This document shows positions 11,601-24,472 of a stretch of 63,487 bases of DNA, one piece after another; position 1 is the first letter of the stretch; every line of letters starts with the position of its first letter. The notes under the pieces are model-generated. The model ran no database searches. It was given only the letters and a program-made list of their open reading frames with translations, and had not been told where the DNA came from. Source of the stretch: Hypsibius dujardini (lineage: Eukaryota > Tardigrada > Eutardigrada > Parachela > Hypsibiidae); contig LRSR01002509.1 of assembly GCA_001579985.1 (NCBI GenBank), positions 1-63,487 on the forward strand, written 5' to 3'. The translations under genes were made by a program, and so were the position numbers.

Positions 11601-12787
11601 TGGTTGGATACTGCGGGATGTCGCTCTTCATTGCGCTGCTCACCATATCTAATCTCCTTTACGTAAGTTCCAACAAGTCAAACTAATATATAATATGTCA
11701 TTATTTTATTTAACACTTAGTATAAATATATAAGAACATTTTTCCGATTAATTCTATATTACTCTTCGTTCATTTGTTATTTATTATGTTTATTAACTTA
11801 TAACTTAATTATATTTTGCAATTCTTACAACTTATTTATGTTATGCATATGATATGATGTGATATCTTTTCCAAATATGATAAAATACACGGTATGGCAA
11901 CACATTTTTACTTTTGGTTTTGAATTTAATTTAATTTGATATCAATATGTATTTGCATTTAGAGCGCCGGAACTCCTGGCCCTGAATTCTCCGGCACCCC
12001 CAACTCCTTCGCCTTTGCTGCGTTTACCAGCATGATCTGCGTCATCGCCTTCGTCATTATGTTTGCCACCGGGCCCGGTATGTCCAGTCTACAACGCATC
12101 ACACCATTTACATTTTTTTATTAAATATTCCAATTTTAAATAATCAAATGATTGTTTTTAGGATCGATTCCCTGGTTCTTGGTGGCGGAACTCTTCGAGC
12201 AGGGCGCGCGACCGGCTGCAACAACGGTCGCGGTCGGAACGAACCGCTTCTGCAGTTTAATCATCACTCTGACCTTCCCCCTTGTTCAAGTATGCAAATA
12301 CCCATACCCCATGACGTTCCCCACGTGACTATCCCATGACGTTCACTACGTGACTATCCCATGACGTTCCCCACGTGACTATCCCATGAAGTTTGCCACG
12401 TGACTATCCCATGACTTTTCCCACGTGACTGTCTCATGACTTTTCCCACGTGACTGTCCCATGACTTTTCCCATATGACTGTCCCATGACGTTTACCACT
12501 TGACTGTCCCATGACGTTTCCCACGTGACTGTCCTATGACGTTCCCCACGTGACAGATCCTCCCGTGTGTACATTAAAACGTGTCTTAATGGCTTTAGGT
12601 GGCGTTGGGCGAGTACACCTTCCTCATCTTCGTCGTCCTGCTGGTGTCGTTCATCTTTTTCACCCACATCTTTGTCATCGAGACCAAGGGCAAGTCAACG
12701 GAGCAGATTCAACGGGAACTCCGTGGGGACAAGTACCAGTCAGCTGTCTATCCCACCAACGGCGCCATCGCGCTGACAAAAATTTAA
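8604..12787 (+). CDS. SLC2/GLUT-type facilitative sugar transporter, copy 1
   Basis: A 531-residue, twelve-helix major facilitator protein, expected to move hexoses across the plasma membrane. Exons: 8604-8633, 8701-8799, 8884-9116, 9434-9558, 9656-9931, 10535-10722, 11450-11662, 11963-12077, 12162-12289 and 12599-12787; all GT-AG with consistent phases and no stop. GLUT signatures in order: [18 protein letters not shown] (helix 1), GRFGR (loop 2-3), [16 protein letters not shown] (loop 4-5), HQL (helix 5 Gln), [14 protein letters not shown] (helix 7), VEKAGRR, GPGSIPWF (helix 10) and VIETKGKS (C-terminal). Of the three tandem copies this one keeps the most canonical glucose-site motifs (HQL, QQLSG). 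The start is chosen because ATGGGCG opens a short first exon matching the layout of the other copies. Confidence 0.93.
10017..10360. repeat. Degenerate TTCG/TTCA-rich repeat in GLUT copy 1 intron 5
   Basis: Imperfect TTCGTTCGTTCA-type tetranucleotide tract filling most of the intron between exons 5 and 6. Its reading frames (Phe-Val-Arg-Ser runs) are artefacts. Confidence 0.85.
11046..11136. repeat. Short inverted repeat in GLUT copy 1 intron 6
   Basis: TCAGGGGGCGGAG at 11049-11061 pairs perfectly with CTCCGCCCCCTGA at 11121-11133. The pairing extends to about 17 bp with one mismatch, around a ~59-nt loop. It is much GC-richer than the surrounding intron. Confidence 0.85.
12311..12560. repeat. 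25-bp minisatellite, ten units, in GLUT copy 1 intron 9
   Basis: Ten head-to-tail units start at 12311, 12336, 12361, 12386, 12411, 12436, 12461, 12486, 12511 and 12536, each beginning ATGA. Seven contain the palindromic E-box CACGTG; one has CATATG instead. Several also contain TGACGT. Confidence 0.95.
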
Positions 12788-13318
12788 AATGGATTATATG
12801 TTCCCGGAAAATCGCTTCCAAATTTGCCTTATTCGTTGCTTCCTTTACTGCTTTTCTGGAAGATAATTCGCTTCGAATTTAAAAACCTTGTGTATATATT
12901 TATACTTGATTCCAGACGAGTCCAGAGGCAATGCGTCGTGTGGTGCGAAATTGTCTGATCACACTTTGTGCAACCCGCCTCCATGCTAATCAATTTGGTA
13001 TTCGTCTACACAGAGTCTTGGTCCCTGTGTACTTTCTCCCTCGTAATTGCCAGAGAACAATGACAAATACCTGTCAGATAAGATAGAATTGAGACAGCCA
13101 TCTGATTAGATTCCAGACAACTCGTCTGCAGTGCGAGCTGTGTGCCTGTTTTATCCTGATTCTAAATGTGGCGTACCTTACTGAGCCATCGTAACAGAAA
13201 CAGTCAGGCGTGTATACAGTATAACATTGGAGCATTTCGTAGTAGCCACTGTAATTTCTTCCAGAATCCGCCTATTTCGATATCTGGTCTCGTTTGATGT
13301 AACACTAATAACTGCGAG
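12788..13318. other. Spacer between GLUT copies 1 and 2
   Basis: About 530 bp without a supportable gene. It must hold the 3' end of copy 1 and the promoter and 5' leader of copy 2. No clear TATA box or terminator could be assigned. Confidence 0.5.
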
Positions 13319-16300
13319 ATGAAGGATCCAAAAGGAACCGGAACCAGTCAGGTAAGATTTCTCTGGTATCTAGTGTTTGACATGTGCTTCGTAACAAAAT
13401 GAGACATCCAAACTTCCAAAATGAGACAATGTTGCTATAAAAAGCTATTTTTGGGCACAAAGAAGTATACTTCTTCTGAAAGTTAATAACAAATTATATG
13501 GAGGAGCAATCGACACTTTTTTACCTCAATATTAATTGCTAACGACTTTTTGGAGAAAATTCAGCTTAAGTTTACTACCAATACTATTTAGCGAGTAGCT
13601 GCAACATACGAGGTTCACACAAAAGATCTACCAGGGGAGTGGTTAGTGTTTCAAATGTAAATCTGAGTAAAGCTCGTCCAGCCGAAATTATAATAAATAA
13701 TTACAAGTTATGGAGGAGGTGTACAACTGCAACTTTTTTACGACAGTATAAGTTGCTTACGACTTTTTTCAATTTCAACTTTAATTTCAATTTTAACCCA
13801 TACTATTTAGTTCGTAAAGGTAACATAGGGTTAGCACGACAGACCAAATACAAGGAAAGGTAAGAGTAACGCTCGTTCAGACTTCAGACGGCGTTCGTGA
13901 GCGAAGGGACAATCAATTGTAGCATTCGACATATGTTGCAGATGTTCTTGTACCTTTTTTTGCAGAGCGCAAAACCAACTTTATGGCTGGCATTTTCAGT
14001 CTTCTCTGCGGCCTTCGGATCGTCCTTCCTGTTTGGTTATAACATTGGAGTTATGAATGCCCCTCAAAATGTAAGTAGAAAAAACGAGTTTTTTCCTTCT
14101 TCCCTGCTCCTTTTGCGTCTCTTTGAGTTTTTCCGGCCCATTTGTATCCGTTTGTATTCAAAGTTTCCCAAATGAACAACTGCCAAGTGACTGTCTTGGG
14201 TACAGATTATTGGACTGTGGATTCGGCGAACCAAGTGCATCAGTAATGGCGGCACGCCTGAACCTGACGATGGCACGGGCGAGGCGTTGTGGTGTAGGAA
14301 ACTCAACGAACAAGACGAGGCAGAGATGTTCGTAAAAAATGTAGAGCTCAACACGCTGTGGGCGATGATTAATGCCTTCATTCCGGGTGGCGCCATCCTT
14401 GGAGCCGTGGCTAGCTCGTTCATCGTCGGCCGTTTCGGACCGTAAGTCCTCGGAGGGAAGCCGGTCTTTCCATTAATGAGACGTAAGACCTAAACAACAA
14501 ATTTGTATACTTTTCGTTAATTTCCATAATTTTTTATTACTTTATGGCTTTTAAAAGTTACACATTTTTTAAGGGTATAAAGCTTGTACCAATTTCTTCC
14601 TCGCTTGAATTTCAATAGATCTCAGAGAGAGAGAGAGAGAGAGAGAGAGCTCAAGGTCTTTTTCTCAATCCATTAAACTTGAACTCCTCGACGTATTAAA
14701 CCAATCGGCATAATAGTGCCCCACTTTGATTAGCGTGGCGTATATGTAGTAGACTACAAGTCCCCCCCCCTCCTTTCCTCTTTTTGTTCCCTCCTTTTTC
14801 TAAAAAGATTAAACTCTAAATATTGGACATTGCCCTAGCGAGTGCGAAGTGAAAATCCAAAACGCTCTTCATTCTTTATTCCCATGGTTATGGCCACACC
14901 TTTTATTTGACTAATGTCCAAATTTCAAGGTTTTTATACAGGAAAATTGAGGAACAATTGGGCTTTCCAAAATTATAAAATATGTTAAGATGGCTCAAGG
15001 GGGCCTTGATCAACACTTATAAAAGCAACAGGGAACAAAAAGGGAAAGGGAAAGGGGAGGGGGACTTGTAGCCTAAGCCCGTTTAGAGTCCTAGAGTCCT
15101 TACAAGTCGAACCAGAAACTCTCATGGTGGGACGGGACGAGGGGCGGGAAAAGGAGCAAAATGCATTTTTTTGAAAACTGCGTTTTACAAACAATAGAAC
15201 GAATTTTGGGTTCAACTTTCAAAATATGTTTTTTGCCCCATTTTCCACCCCGGCCCTACCATGAGGGGTCCTGGTTCCGGTTTGCAAGGACTCTAAACGG
15301 ACCTAGGCTACAACTCCTCAAACGAGCCCGAGGGGGAGGGAGGGAGGGAAGGGATTATTACTCGGTGAAGAGATAGTAGATTTCGAAGATGAGGCTGAGT
15401 GGTTAGGGAGAGGGTCTTAATATATTAGTGGAGGACTATTGCGTCCCCATTATTCTGGCTAGTTATAATATATATATAGTATTATGGGAGTTATATTATA
15501 AATAGCTCCGCAGATCTTGAATTTTTTATTGTTTTCCTCTGTAGAAAGAGGAGCATGATTATGAACAATACCCTGGCCCTTCTTTCGGCAATCCTGACAT
15601 CTCTCGCCATGACGGCCGGCTCGGTGGAAATGCTCATCATCGGTCGGTTCTTTGCGGGTGTTAATTCCGGTACGAAAACGGTTGCACATGTACTGACAAA
15701 ACGGAAAGTCAGCAGTTAGAAGGAATTCGCCTTTCCAACAGCAAGAGTCATTCCACCGTTCTTAAGGTATAAGTGCTGGAGTGACCCCGACATACCTCAA
15801 CGAGATTTCCCCGCCCAGCCTGCGCGGAGCCATCGGCAGTGTCCATCAGTTGTCCATCGTGACCGCCATTTGGGTCTCGCAAATTCTCGGCTTGCCCTCC
15901 ATCCTGGGAACGAGTGAACTATGGCCAATTCTTCTTGGCTTGGCGGCAGTTCCGGCCGTTTACCAGCTCGTGACCTTGCCCATTTGTCCCGACAGTCCAA
16001 AGTACTTATATTTCAATCGACAAGACCGCGAAGGAGCTGAACAAGGTACTGTCATATTCAGACTAATCCGTAACAGTCTCATCTCACTCTATCGACCGAG
16101 ACAATTGGTGAGCACTTAGACACTTAGGTGGATTATTTATATCAAATGTTGAGTTTAAATTAAATTTCAAAATTGGTTCATGATCGCCATTTAATTTAAA
16201 TTAATATTAATAAACATTTAAATTAACACTTAAATTAACTTAACTATTGTTATATTTTAAGTATTATTATTCACTTTTGAACTATTTTTATATTTAAACC

Positions 16301-18724
16301 AACATTTAAATTAATTTAAATATTGTTATATTTTTAAGAACTTTAGTTAAATTTACATATCTAAATCATGTTTGAAAAAAAACTTATTGATCGTAAAAGT
16401 AAAACATGAGCCCTTCACGGGAAAGTAGTTTTACAGTAAATGTGAAGTTCAATTCGGGAAGCTTAACCGACAGGCAAGTTAGTTAATGGGCAGAGGAGTT
16501 TTCGGCAGGGACGTTTGAACCCGGATTGGTCTTTTGTAGCAATCAAAAAGCTGCAAGGAAGCACGAATGTAGCGACCGAAATAGCTCTTATCAAGGAGGA
16601 GTACGACAAAGTCAAAGACGAACCAAAAGTGACGATTGGCGATCTCTTTTCCGATCCGTTTCTGCGTCGCATTCTGTTTATCACACTTATGATGATGATT
16701 TTCCAAAACTTTTCCGGAATTGATGCGGTACGATTACAAGATTATTCTTTCTGAGAATAGTCAAAATCCTCAAGGTCACGGTTCTAGGTGATGTTCTACT
16801 CGACGGCCATATTCCGGTCCGCCGGATTGACCGGGGACACGGCCCTCTACGCGACCATCGGAGTGGGCGCGGTCAACGTCACCATGACCACAATTGCACT
16901 GTTCCTGGTGGAGAGAGCCGGACGGAGACTTCTCATGCTGATCGGATTCAGCGGAATGGTCCTCTTCTTGATTTCGTTGACCATTTCTTTATTACTTTTC
17001 GTAAGTCAGACAGGGATATCTCGGTTTTGTCCATTTATCATATTTTCACCGACTGGATGCATCAATTATAATGTGCAGAAAAGTGGAAATCCGGGAGCTG
17101 AGTTCCCCAACACGGCAAACACGTACGCGGGCGCGGCTTACGCCAGCATGGTCAGCGTCTTTAGTTACGTCATCTTGTTCGCTTCCGGTCCAGGTAAGAA
17201 CACAAAATCTGCTGTGAGTCCCACAAATAAGCAGCTGTTAATTAACTAGCACATTTCGTGAAAAAACAATTTGAGGTCGTTGAGGCTCAAGGATTTGAAT
17301 AAAACTATGGCTTCAAAAATTGGAAGGCTTCTCAATGCTTTTTTCCTCTCGATAAGGTAGTAAACAACGCATACCCTGGCGAAAAAAATGACAGTAATTC
17401 AAACCTTAATTGAAATTCTTTATGGTTCTCGAAGCGGTACCACGGTAATTTACAATTGGGCGATCTGTTATTTGTCTATGCCAAAAGGAATCCATAATTG
17501 CATCCCGAATTTGGATGCAGCTACAATTATGGACTGAGTTGCACTTGGCTGAACCATGGCCAGTGTTCCCCGAATGATCCTTCTTTGATCACAAAATGAT
17601 TCGTATCAGACCAATCGGCCTTTAGGGGTGAGAAAAAAATGGAAGAAAATAATCGTCTGGGAATTTAATTGTCCATATTCTCACTTGAGACAGAGCTCAT
17701 GCCGCTGAGGTAACAGGGATTCAGAATAATTGGAGCAATGAAATTCCCAATGAGGAAGATACTTTTGACTACCAAAACGACAGACCAGTGATCAATTGGC
17801 ACTGTACTCGTCTTTTACCAACACTACGAGTATGTTTCAACTCTATGCTTAACAAGACTACTGAAATCGACAAGATTCTCTCCATTTCCAAACTTTTTAA
17901 ACTTTGAGAAAACTTTTAAGTCCCATTAAATTAGTGCCATAAATGGTACTCCGTTTGATCGCCTTTTTACTTCAGGAACTAAAAATAGTTACGAGCTGCT
18001 TTGTTACGCACTACAGAACGGTCTTTAAAAAAATAAATGTCGCAGTTATCGATTGTGATTGTATTTCGGATAGTGTTTTTCGGGAGGGACAAATTTTTGC
18101 TTTTTCAGCTACATTCAAGTTTTGGATCTGCTAAATAATATTAATTTCCAATAGGGTCTCTGATATTTAAAGCAAACAATTTACGGCATATTTTCAACCA
18201 TTTTTTGAGTCAAATATTTGCTCGGAAACAGTTCGATAGCGGAAGATAATTTGACGGCGTCTGGCTCTAATCATTAAAGGAGGTGAGATGACGGTAATGG
18301 TACATCGATGCTTTCATTGCCCCGACGAATATTTGCAGGTGCTATCCCATGGATTCTGATGTCGGAGTACTTTGCACAAGGACCTCGAGCGGCAGCTGCC
18401 GGATTGATTGCCGGTGCCAACCGTTTCAGCAGCTTGGTAGTTGCCTTGTCCTTCCCCTATTTGCAGGTTTGAGTCTTTTTATTGCGCGCATAAAACGGGA
18501 GCTTTGAGTTTACAAAATTATATTTTTGACTTGACATACAGGCTGCCATCGACGAATATTGCTTCATCATTTTTGCGGTACTCAATATGATAGCGATAGT
18601 ATTTATTCTGATCTACATTGTGGAGACGAAGGGCAAGTCGACGGATCAAATCCAACATGACCTCCGGAGTAAAATGCGCGGCCAACCATCCCAGGAGAAA
18701 GAACTGGCAACATACGCTTCTTGA
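13319..18724 (+). CDS. SLC2/GLUT-type sugar transporter, copy 2
   Basis: A 534-residue paralogue of the 8604-12787 gene. Exons: 13319-13351, 13966-14070, 14206-14441, 15545-15669, 15767-16045, 16540-16727, 16788-17000, 17079-17193, 18339-18466 and 18542-18724. Intron phases match copies 1 and 3, and exons 2-10 have exactly the same lengths as in copy 3. Conserved: [59 protein letters not shown] and VETKGKS. Odd: the helix-7 QQLSG motif reads FQNFSG, so substrate choice probably differs from classical GLUT1-4 proteins. Intron 3 contains a 244-bp foldback element. The first exon encodes a short polar N-terminus and is less certain than the rest. Confidence 0.92.
14624..14649. repeat. (GA)n microsatellite
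   Basis: About thirteen GA dinucleotides in intron 3 of GLUT copy 2. Confidence 0.9.
15068..15311. mobile_element. MITE-like foldback element in GLUT copy 2 intron 3
   Basis: The left arm begins GTAGCCTAAGCCCGTTTAG and the right arm ends as its near reverse complement (CTAAACGGACCTAGGCTAC). Arms of ~80 bp pair imperfectly around a short A/T-rich centre. No coding capacity. A second, outer inverted pair (14752-14800 with 15023-15072, ACTACAAGTCCCCC-type) suggests nesting or a larger palindromic unit. Confidence 0.7.
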
Positions 18725-20147
18725 ACTGCACCATCTTTGAGTCGATGCCTGTATGTCTGAAAAATACGTATTTAACATGACACCATTTTTAGCGGTAATG
18801 TTAGGTTGTATGCCGCTTTATTCGAACAGTTCCAAGACGTTCAAAGTACTCGATCCTAGTGACAACATAACAGAAGATAAAGAGAAGGCGAAGATCCTAT
18901 AGATCGAGAGGTAAAAGAAGTGCCGCAAACACTTTATTGCTACTGCGGAGTGAAAACACAAATTAACTCAAAAGCAATTGTTTCGATCAACATTTCAACC
19001 AGCAGAAAGAGGACAAAAATCGACCGCCGAACCTACCGACTTATTACAGTATATCACAGTAGAATTAGATGTGGCTTTTAGTAGTTTTTAAAACTTCTAG
19101 GTCATACGAAAAAGAAGACAAATCGGTCGACTTGCCCGATTCGACTGATATAAGTATATATATTTAATAGTGCAGAGGAAATTGTTTTCCTATGGCTATC
19201 TGTCTGTCTGTCTGTCTGTTTATGTCTGTCTATGTCTGTCTGTCTGCCTGTTTATCTGTCAGTCAGTCTGTCTGTTTGTTTATCTATGTTTGTTTGTCTG
19301 TCTGTCTGTTTGTCTGTCTGTCTGGCTGGCTGCCTGGCTGCCTGGCTGGCTGTCTGTCTATCTGTTTGTTTATGTCTGTCTGATTCTATGTGTTGGCCTG
19401 TCTGTTAATACTCGAGGGGTTCAAGTCTCGTGAAGGAACTTTGCTAATTCACCAGTGAGTGCCTGGTCGACGTGCCACGTTGTAAAAAACATGCAGTTTC
19501 CCGTTGTCCGGACAATTGTATCTACTTATTTAGTAAGCGAATTTATTCCACTCTGGCTCGCCAGAAAGTTGAGCCGCAGAGTGGTGCGATTATCTCCAGG
19601 TTAGCCGGGCAGAGAACAATATACCCTCCCTGTGAACGCCAAAAGGAGAATCAACAACCGCTATCAAAAAAGTTATACTGCAACAAACTGGGAAGAATTG
19701 TGTGTATGTGTCAGTCCAGGTCGCGCGCGCTTTTCCCCATAACTAACTGCATGGACAAAGCATGCCGGAGCGTGTGCTTGTCCGAATAATAACTTGGTAA
19801 TTCTGCCTCGCAGCAATTTACTTTTTCATTGTATCTCTATAATAGTGTACAGTATTTGTCTTGACCGATTGTTTGCGGCAGTGAGCGTCATTCTGTCTTA
19901 GTGTTTGTTCTCTTCGAACTGACTCCGCCCCTTGGCTTTTGTTTGCTTCCAGGGGCGTCAACTGAGCACTCGCGTGCAAACAGTACAAAGGAAACTCAAG
20001 GCTCGCATTTTTTTCATTAATAATCTAGAAGCTGAGTCACTGCAGTTTCGTATCTTTAATCATGTACACTGCGTTGCACCTCTTAACTTCGTCAGGTTTA
20101 GCTCTTGATCGGGACTGTGAAATTAAAACAGAGGTGGCGGTTGCGTA
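18725..20147. other. Spacer between GLUT copies 2 and 3
   Basis: No convincing gene. A CTGT microsatellite occupies about 19196-19400, with CTGGCTGG variants near its end. The remainder should hold the terminator of copy 2 and the promoter of copy 3, but no specific element is recognisable. Confidence 0.6.
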
Positions 20148-23100
20148 ATGAAATTACAGCCCCATCCGACGGAACCTCGTTACACTTCTGTGCTCATCAA
20201 CAACGAGGTAGTTCCAAGGGTCCCCCTGTTCAGCAGCATGGTATGTTGATACGCCTTAATTGCAGTGCCATCTCTTGAAGCCAGTCTTCAACCATTTAAA
20301 TTATTTTTTAATCATACAAAATTTTTTATCAACTGTAAAAATATTCTTTTTATTTGTTCTATTTAATTTTGATTTTCAATTTTAATTTTCAAGGTGTATT
20401 TTTTGGGACGAGAAACATGTGGATTTCTTTACAAACCTTGCTCCTCAATTATCAGTCATTTTTTGTCAGAAAACAAATCCAAAAACATTGTGTTTCTTTT
20501 TTATTTCCTTTTGATTTCTTTATATTTAATATTTTTTAAATTTATATTTCAATTTTCGATTTTTATTTAAAAGATGTACTTCATGTTTCTTTTTTATTTC
20601 TTTTTATTTAATTTTAATTTTTGTTTTCTTTTGTTTCCTATTTCTATTTTCAATTTTTAATTAAAATATGTACTTTGTATTTATTTTTTTATTTCCTTTT
20701 AATTTCTTTATGTTTAATTTTAATTTTAATTTTAAATTTTGTTTTTATTTCAATGTTTAATTTTTAGTTAAAAAATGTACTTTTTGGGACGAAAAAAATG
20801 CGGCCTCCCTCTACAAATTCTGCTTCTCAGTTATTTAAAATAAAACTTGACATGGATTTCCTTCGCATTTTGCAGAGTTCAAAACCGACTGCATGGCTGG
20901 CGTTTTCGGTGTTTTCCGCGGTCTTCGGATCGTCCTTCCTGTTTGGTTACAATATCGGCGTGTTGAATGCCCCTCAAAACGTTAGACTTTTCCTGTCAGC
21001 AGTTTTGCTCCTTTTTTGGCAATCTATATAAAAACGGTCATCAAAATAAATTGTTTGTCAATTTTTGTGGGCAGATTATCGGACTGTGGATTCGGCGAAC
21101 CAGGTGTATGGGAAAGGGCGGCATCCCTGATTCCGAAGAGGGCATGAGCAAGCACTTGTGGTGTGAGAAATTGAACAAGCAGGGCGAGACCAACATGTTC
21201 GCTGACAACGGGGAACTCAACACATTGTGGGCGTTGATTAATGCCTTCATTCCGGGTGGTGCCATCCTTGGAGCCCTGGCCAGCTCGTTCCTCGTCGGAC
21301 GCTTTGGACCGTAAGTCCCAGGAGGGAAGCATGTTCTTTCACTAATGAGACGTAGGACCAAAAAACATTCTAGCGATTTTGTTGTAAAAAAAATTTGCCA
21401 ATCTCCTTAATTTTTTAATTCAGTTTGTTACTTTTCATGCTATTCATACTTTTCGTTAATTTTCATAACTTTTTATTACTTTATTGCTTTTCAAAATTTG
21501 CTTTCATTGCTATTGCTTTGCTTGGGGCCCTGGCCAGCTCGTTCCTGCTCAGACGCTCTGGACCGTAAGAATGCCATGCTTACAAATGGACACTATTATT
21601 TTCGTTCGATCATTTTTGAAACAATAAAAAAATGTGTCAGGTTTAGTGAAGAAATATTAAGAGGTGCATGGAGAGTCCCTATCCAACGTGTTCTGCATTA
21701 TGAAACATGCACTGACTTTTTCCAGCATAACCCAGCAGCCGAGACTTTTTATATACGTTTTTACTGATGCCAATTGATTACAAGTTTAAATTTAATCTGT
21801 AGAGCGTCAAAATGTACTTCAAAAGAAAATGTCTTTCTATTTCTAACTTATCAGTTTATCATGCTGTTGAGCGTAATAATATCTGAAGTTATACCAAGTA
21901 TTTATTATCAAAAAATGTGGTAGTTCCTAATTCGCATTTTTGTTTACAGTCAATCCAGTTCCTAAAAACACTAGTTGCAGGGCTAAATTACGGGTGAAAT
22001 TTTTTTTTGTGATAGTTAAAAAATTTTGATTCAAAATTACACAATATGGTTAAGCAAACTTTCCTTGGGGGCTCGGAAGCTTAGTGCAAATTCTGAATTT
22101 AGTCTGCAGAGGTCTAATGCCTGATCTTGTGTACAAATGTACATTATATGTGGAATGTCCGAAGCAGAAGACCTGCAATACGTACAAAAATTTGATATTT
22201 GCATATTAAATGTTTTGTCCAATTAAAATTTTTTGTACATTAAATGTTTTGTCCAATTAAAATGTTTTGTACATTAAATGTTTTGTCATTTGCTTTCATT
22301 TCTAGAAAAATGAGTTTGATCCTGAACAATGTGCTGGCTGTCACAGCAGCAATCCTTACGTCCCTCTCAATGATTGCCGGATCAGTGGAGATGCTCATTA
22401 TCGGCCGTTTCTTTGCCGGTGTAAATTCAGGTAGAAATAAATGAGTTAAAATGAGTTAATTTCGTTTGTCCCCGGTAAATACCAGTACATGTAACGACCC
22501 ATTCCCCCAAATGTTCTAGGTATCAGTGCCGGTGTGACCCCCACGTATCTCAACGAAATATCTCCACCCAACCTGCGTGGAGCCATCGGAAGTACTCATC
22601 CACTGTCCATTATGACCGCCATTTGGATCTCGCAAATTTTTGGCCTGCCTTTTGTCCTGGGCACGAGCGAACGATGGCCGATTCTTCTTGCCTTGGCCGC
22701 AATTCCGGCTCTCTTTCAGCTGGTGACCTTGCCTCTCTGTCCGGACAGTCCTAAGTACTTGTATTTCAGTCGGCAAGACCGTGAAGGCGCACAAAATGGT
22801 AGGTTGTCCCTGTAAGCACGAACCCATTGAGGAAGCTCCTGAAAATTTCATTTAGATGAGAACTAACGATCAAGCCAAATTTAATTTATTCCGTTACATT
22901 TTTTAAAAATTAATGTCTGACAATGTTATGATAATGTTGTGAGATTTTTTTATGTTATGTTGTGACAATGTTGTGATAATGTTGTGAGATTACAATCACC
23001 TTGTCTTTTTCAGCAATCCGAAAGTTTCAGGGGAATGCGAAGATCCTCACAGAAATGACTCTCATGGAAGAGGAGTATAATCACGTCAAAGACAAACCCA

Positions 23101-24472
23101 AAGTGACTATTGGCGATCTCTTATCCGATCCCTTTCTCCGTCGGACCCTTTTTATAATGCTGGCTCTTATGGTTTTCCAAATGTTTTCCGGACTCGATGC
23201 GGTACGTATCGATAAATATTATTGAAATTTAGCCTAACATATCGGTCAAAGCAGATTTGAGATGGCACAAGACTAAACAAAACTGGAGAAATTAAACTAA
23301 AAAACATTAAATTTAAAAAATTTAATTTGATTAACATGAAACTAAAAGTTTCAGTTACAAAAAAAATTTAAAGAAATAATGGTCAATGATTTTTAGCTGA
23401 GTACAAACACTGCCGCACGTAACATAACATAACATAATATAATTGACATAATTAACATAACAAGTAACATAATTAATTACTGTAATTAGTTTTCCTCATC
23501 CGATATCTTCCCTCAATGTAATATTTTGCAGGTTATGTTCTACTCGACAGCCATTTTCAGATCCGCGGGATTGGTCGGCGACACGGCCCTCTACGCGACC
23601 ATCGGAGTGGGCGCGGTCAACGTCACCATGACCACAATTGCGCTGTTCCTGGTGGAGAAAGTCGGACGGCGGGTCCTATTGCTGATCGGTTTCAGCGGGA
23701 TAATCCTCTTTTTAATTCTGCTTACCATTTCTCTGTGCCTGTTTGTAAGTCCAACAAGAAAATCTCTCACACGCAGACATTGTAATTTTAAAACGGGCTT
23801 GGATTGAATCAATTCTCAAAATCCTTTCCAGAAAAGTGGAGACCCAGGGCCGGAGTTCCCCAACGCAGCGAACACATACGCAGGCGCGGCCTACGCCAGC
23901 ATGGTCAGCATTTTTGGCTTCATCATTATGTTCGCTTCCGGACCAAGTAAGTAAAAGTGTTGTGAAGGATAAATTAAAAAATTTGTTTTTTACTTTTTAT
24001 GTTTATATTTACATTTCATTTTATATTTAATACATATTTATGTATTTATATAAATGTATCCACGCACTTATAATTGTTGTTTTTAGATTCCATTCCGTGG
24101 ATATTGATGTCGGAATACTTTGTGCAAGGACCTCGAGCGGCAGCTGCCGGCTTGATTGCCGGCGCCAACCGTTTCAGCAGCTTGGTCGTCACCTTGTCCT
24201 TCCCGTATTTGCAGGTCTGAATGTCTTCAGCTTGCGCACTAAATTTTCATCTTTGTTTTACGACGGTTTGCTTTGTACGCGATATACAGGCTGCTATAGG
24301 CGAATACTGCTTCATCATTTTTGGCGTACTCAATGTGATGGCTGTAGCGTTTATCGCGATCTACATTGTGGAGACCAAAGGCAAGTCGACGGATCAAATT
24401 CAGCGAGACCTCCGGAACAAAATGCGCAGTCAACCGATCTCGGAAAAAAGACTGAAAATCTCCTCGTCTTGA
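20148..24472 (+). CDS. SLC2/GLUT-type sugar transporter, copy 3
   Basis: A 554-residue paralogue. Exons: 20148-20240, 20876-20980, 21075-21310, 22306-22430, 22520-22798, 23014-23201, 23532-23744, 23832-23946, 24087-24214 and 24290-24472, with phases as in copies 1 and 2. Conserved: [47 protein letters not shown] and VETKGKS. Three helix motifs depart from the GLUT consensus. The helix-5 HQL reads HPL, so the sugar-binding Gln becomes Pro. The helix-7 QQLSG reads FQMFSG. The helix-10 GPG reads GPN. It may carry another substrate or have lost transport, although the frame is fully intact. The N-terminus is longer than in copy 2 because the first exon is 93 bp. Confidence 0.92.
21524..21564 (+). 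repeat. Partial duplicate of the 3' end of GLUT copy 3 exon 3
   Basis: GGGGCCCTGGCCAGCTCG and the following ~23 bp repeat the end of the true exon (to 21310), including the GACC|GTAAG donor context, about 250 bp downstream in the intron. It has substitutions and no matching acceptor, so it is a pseudo-exon. Confidence 0.75.
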
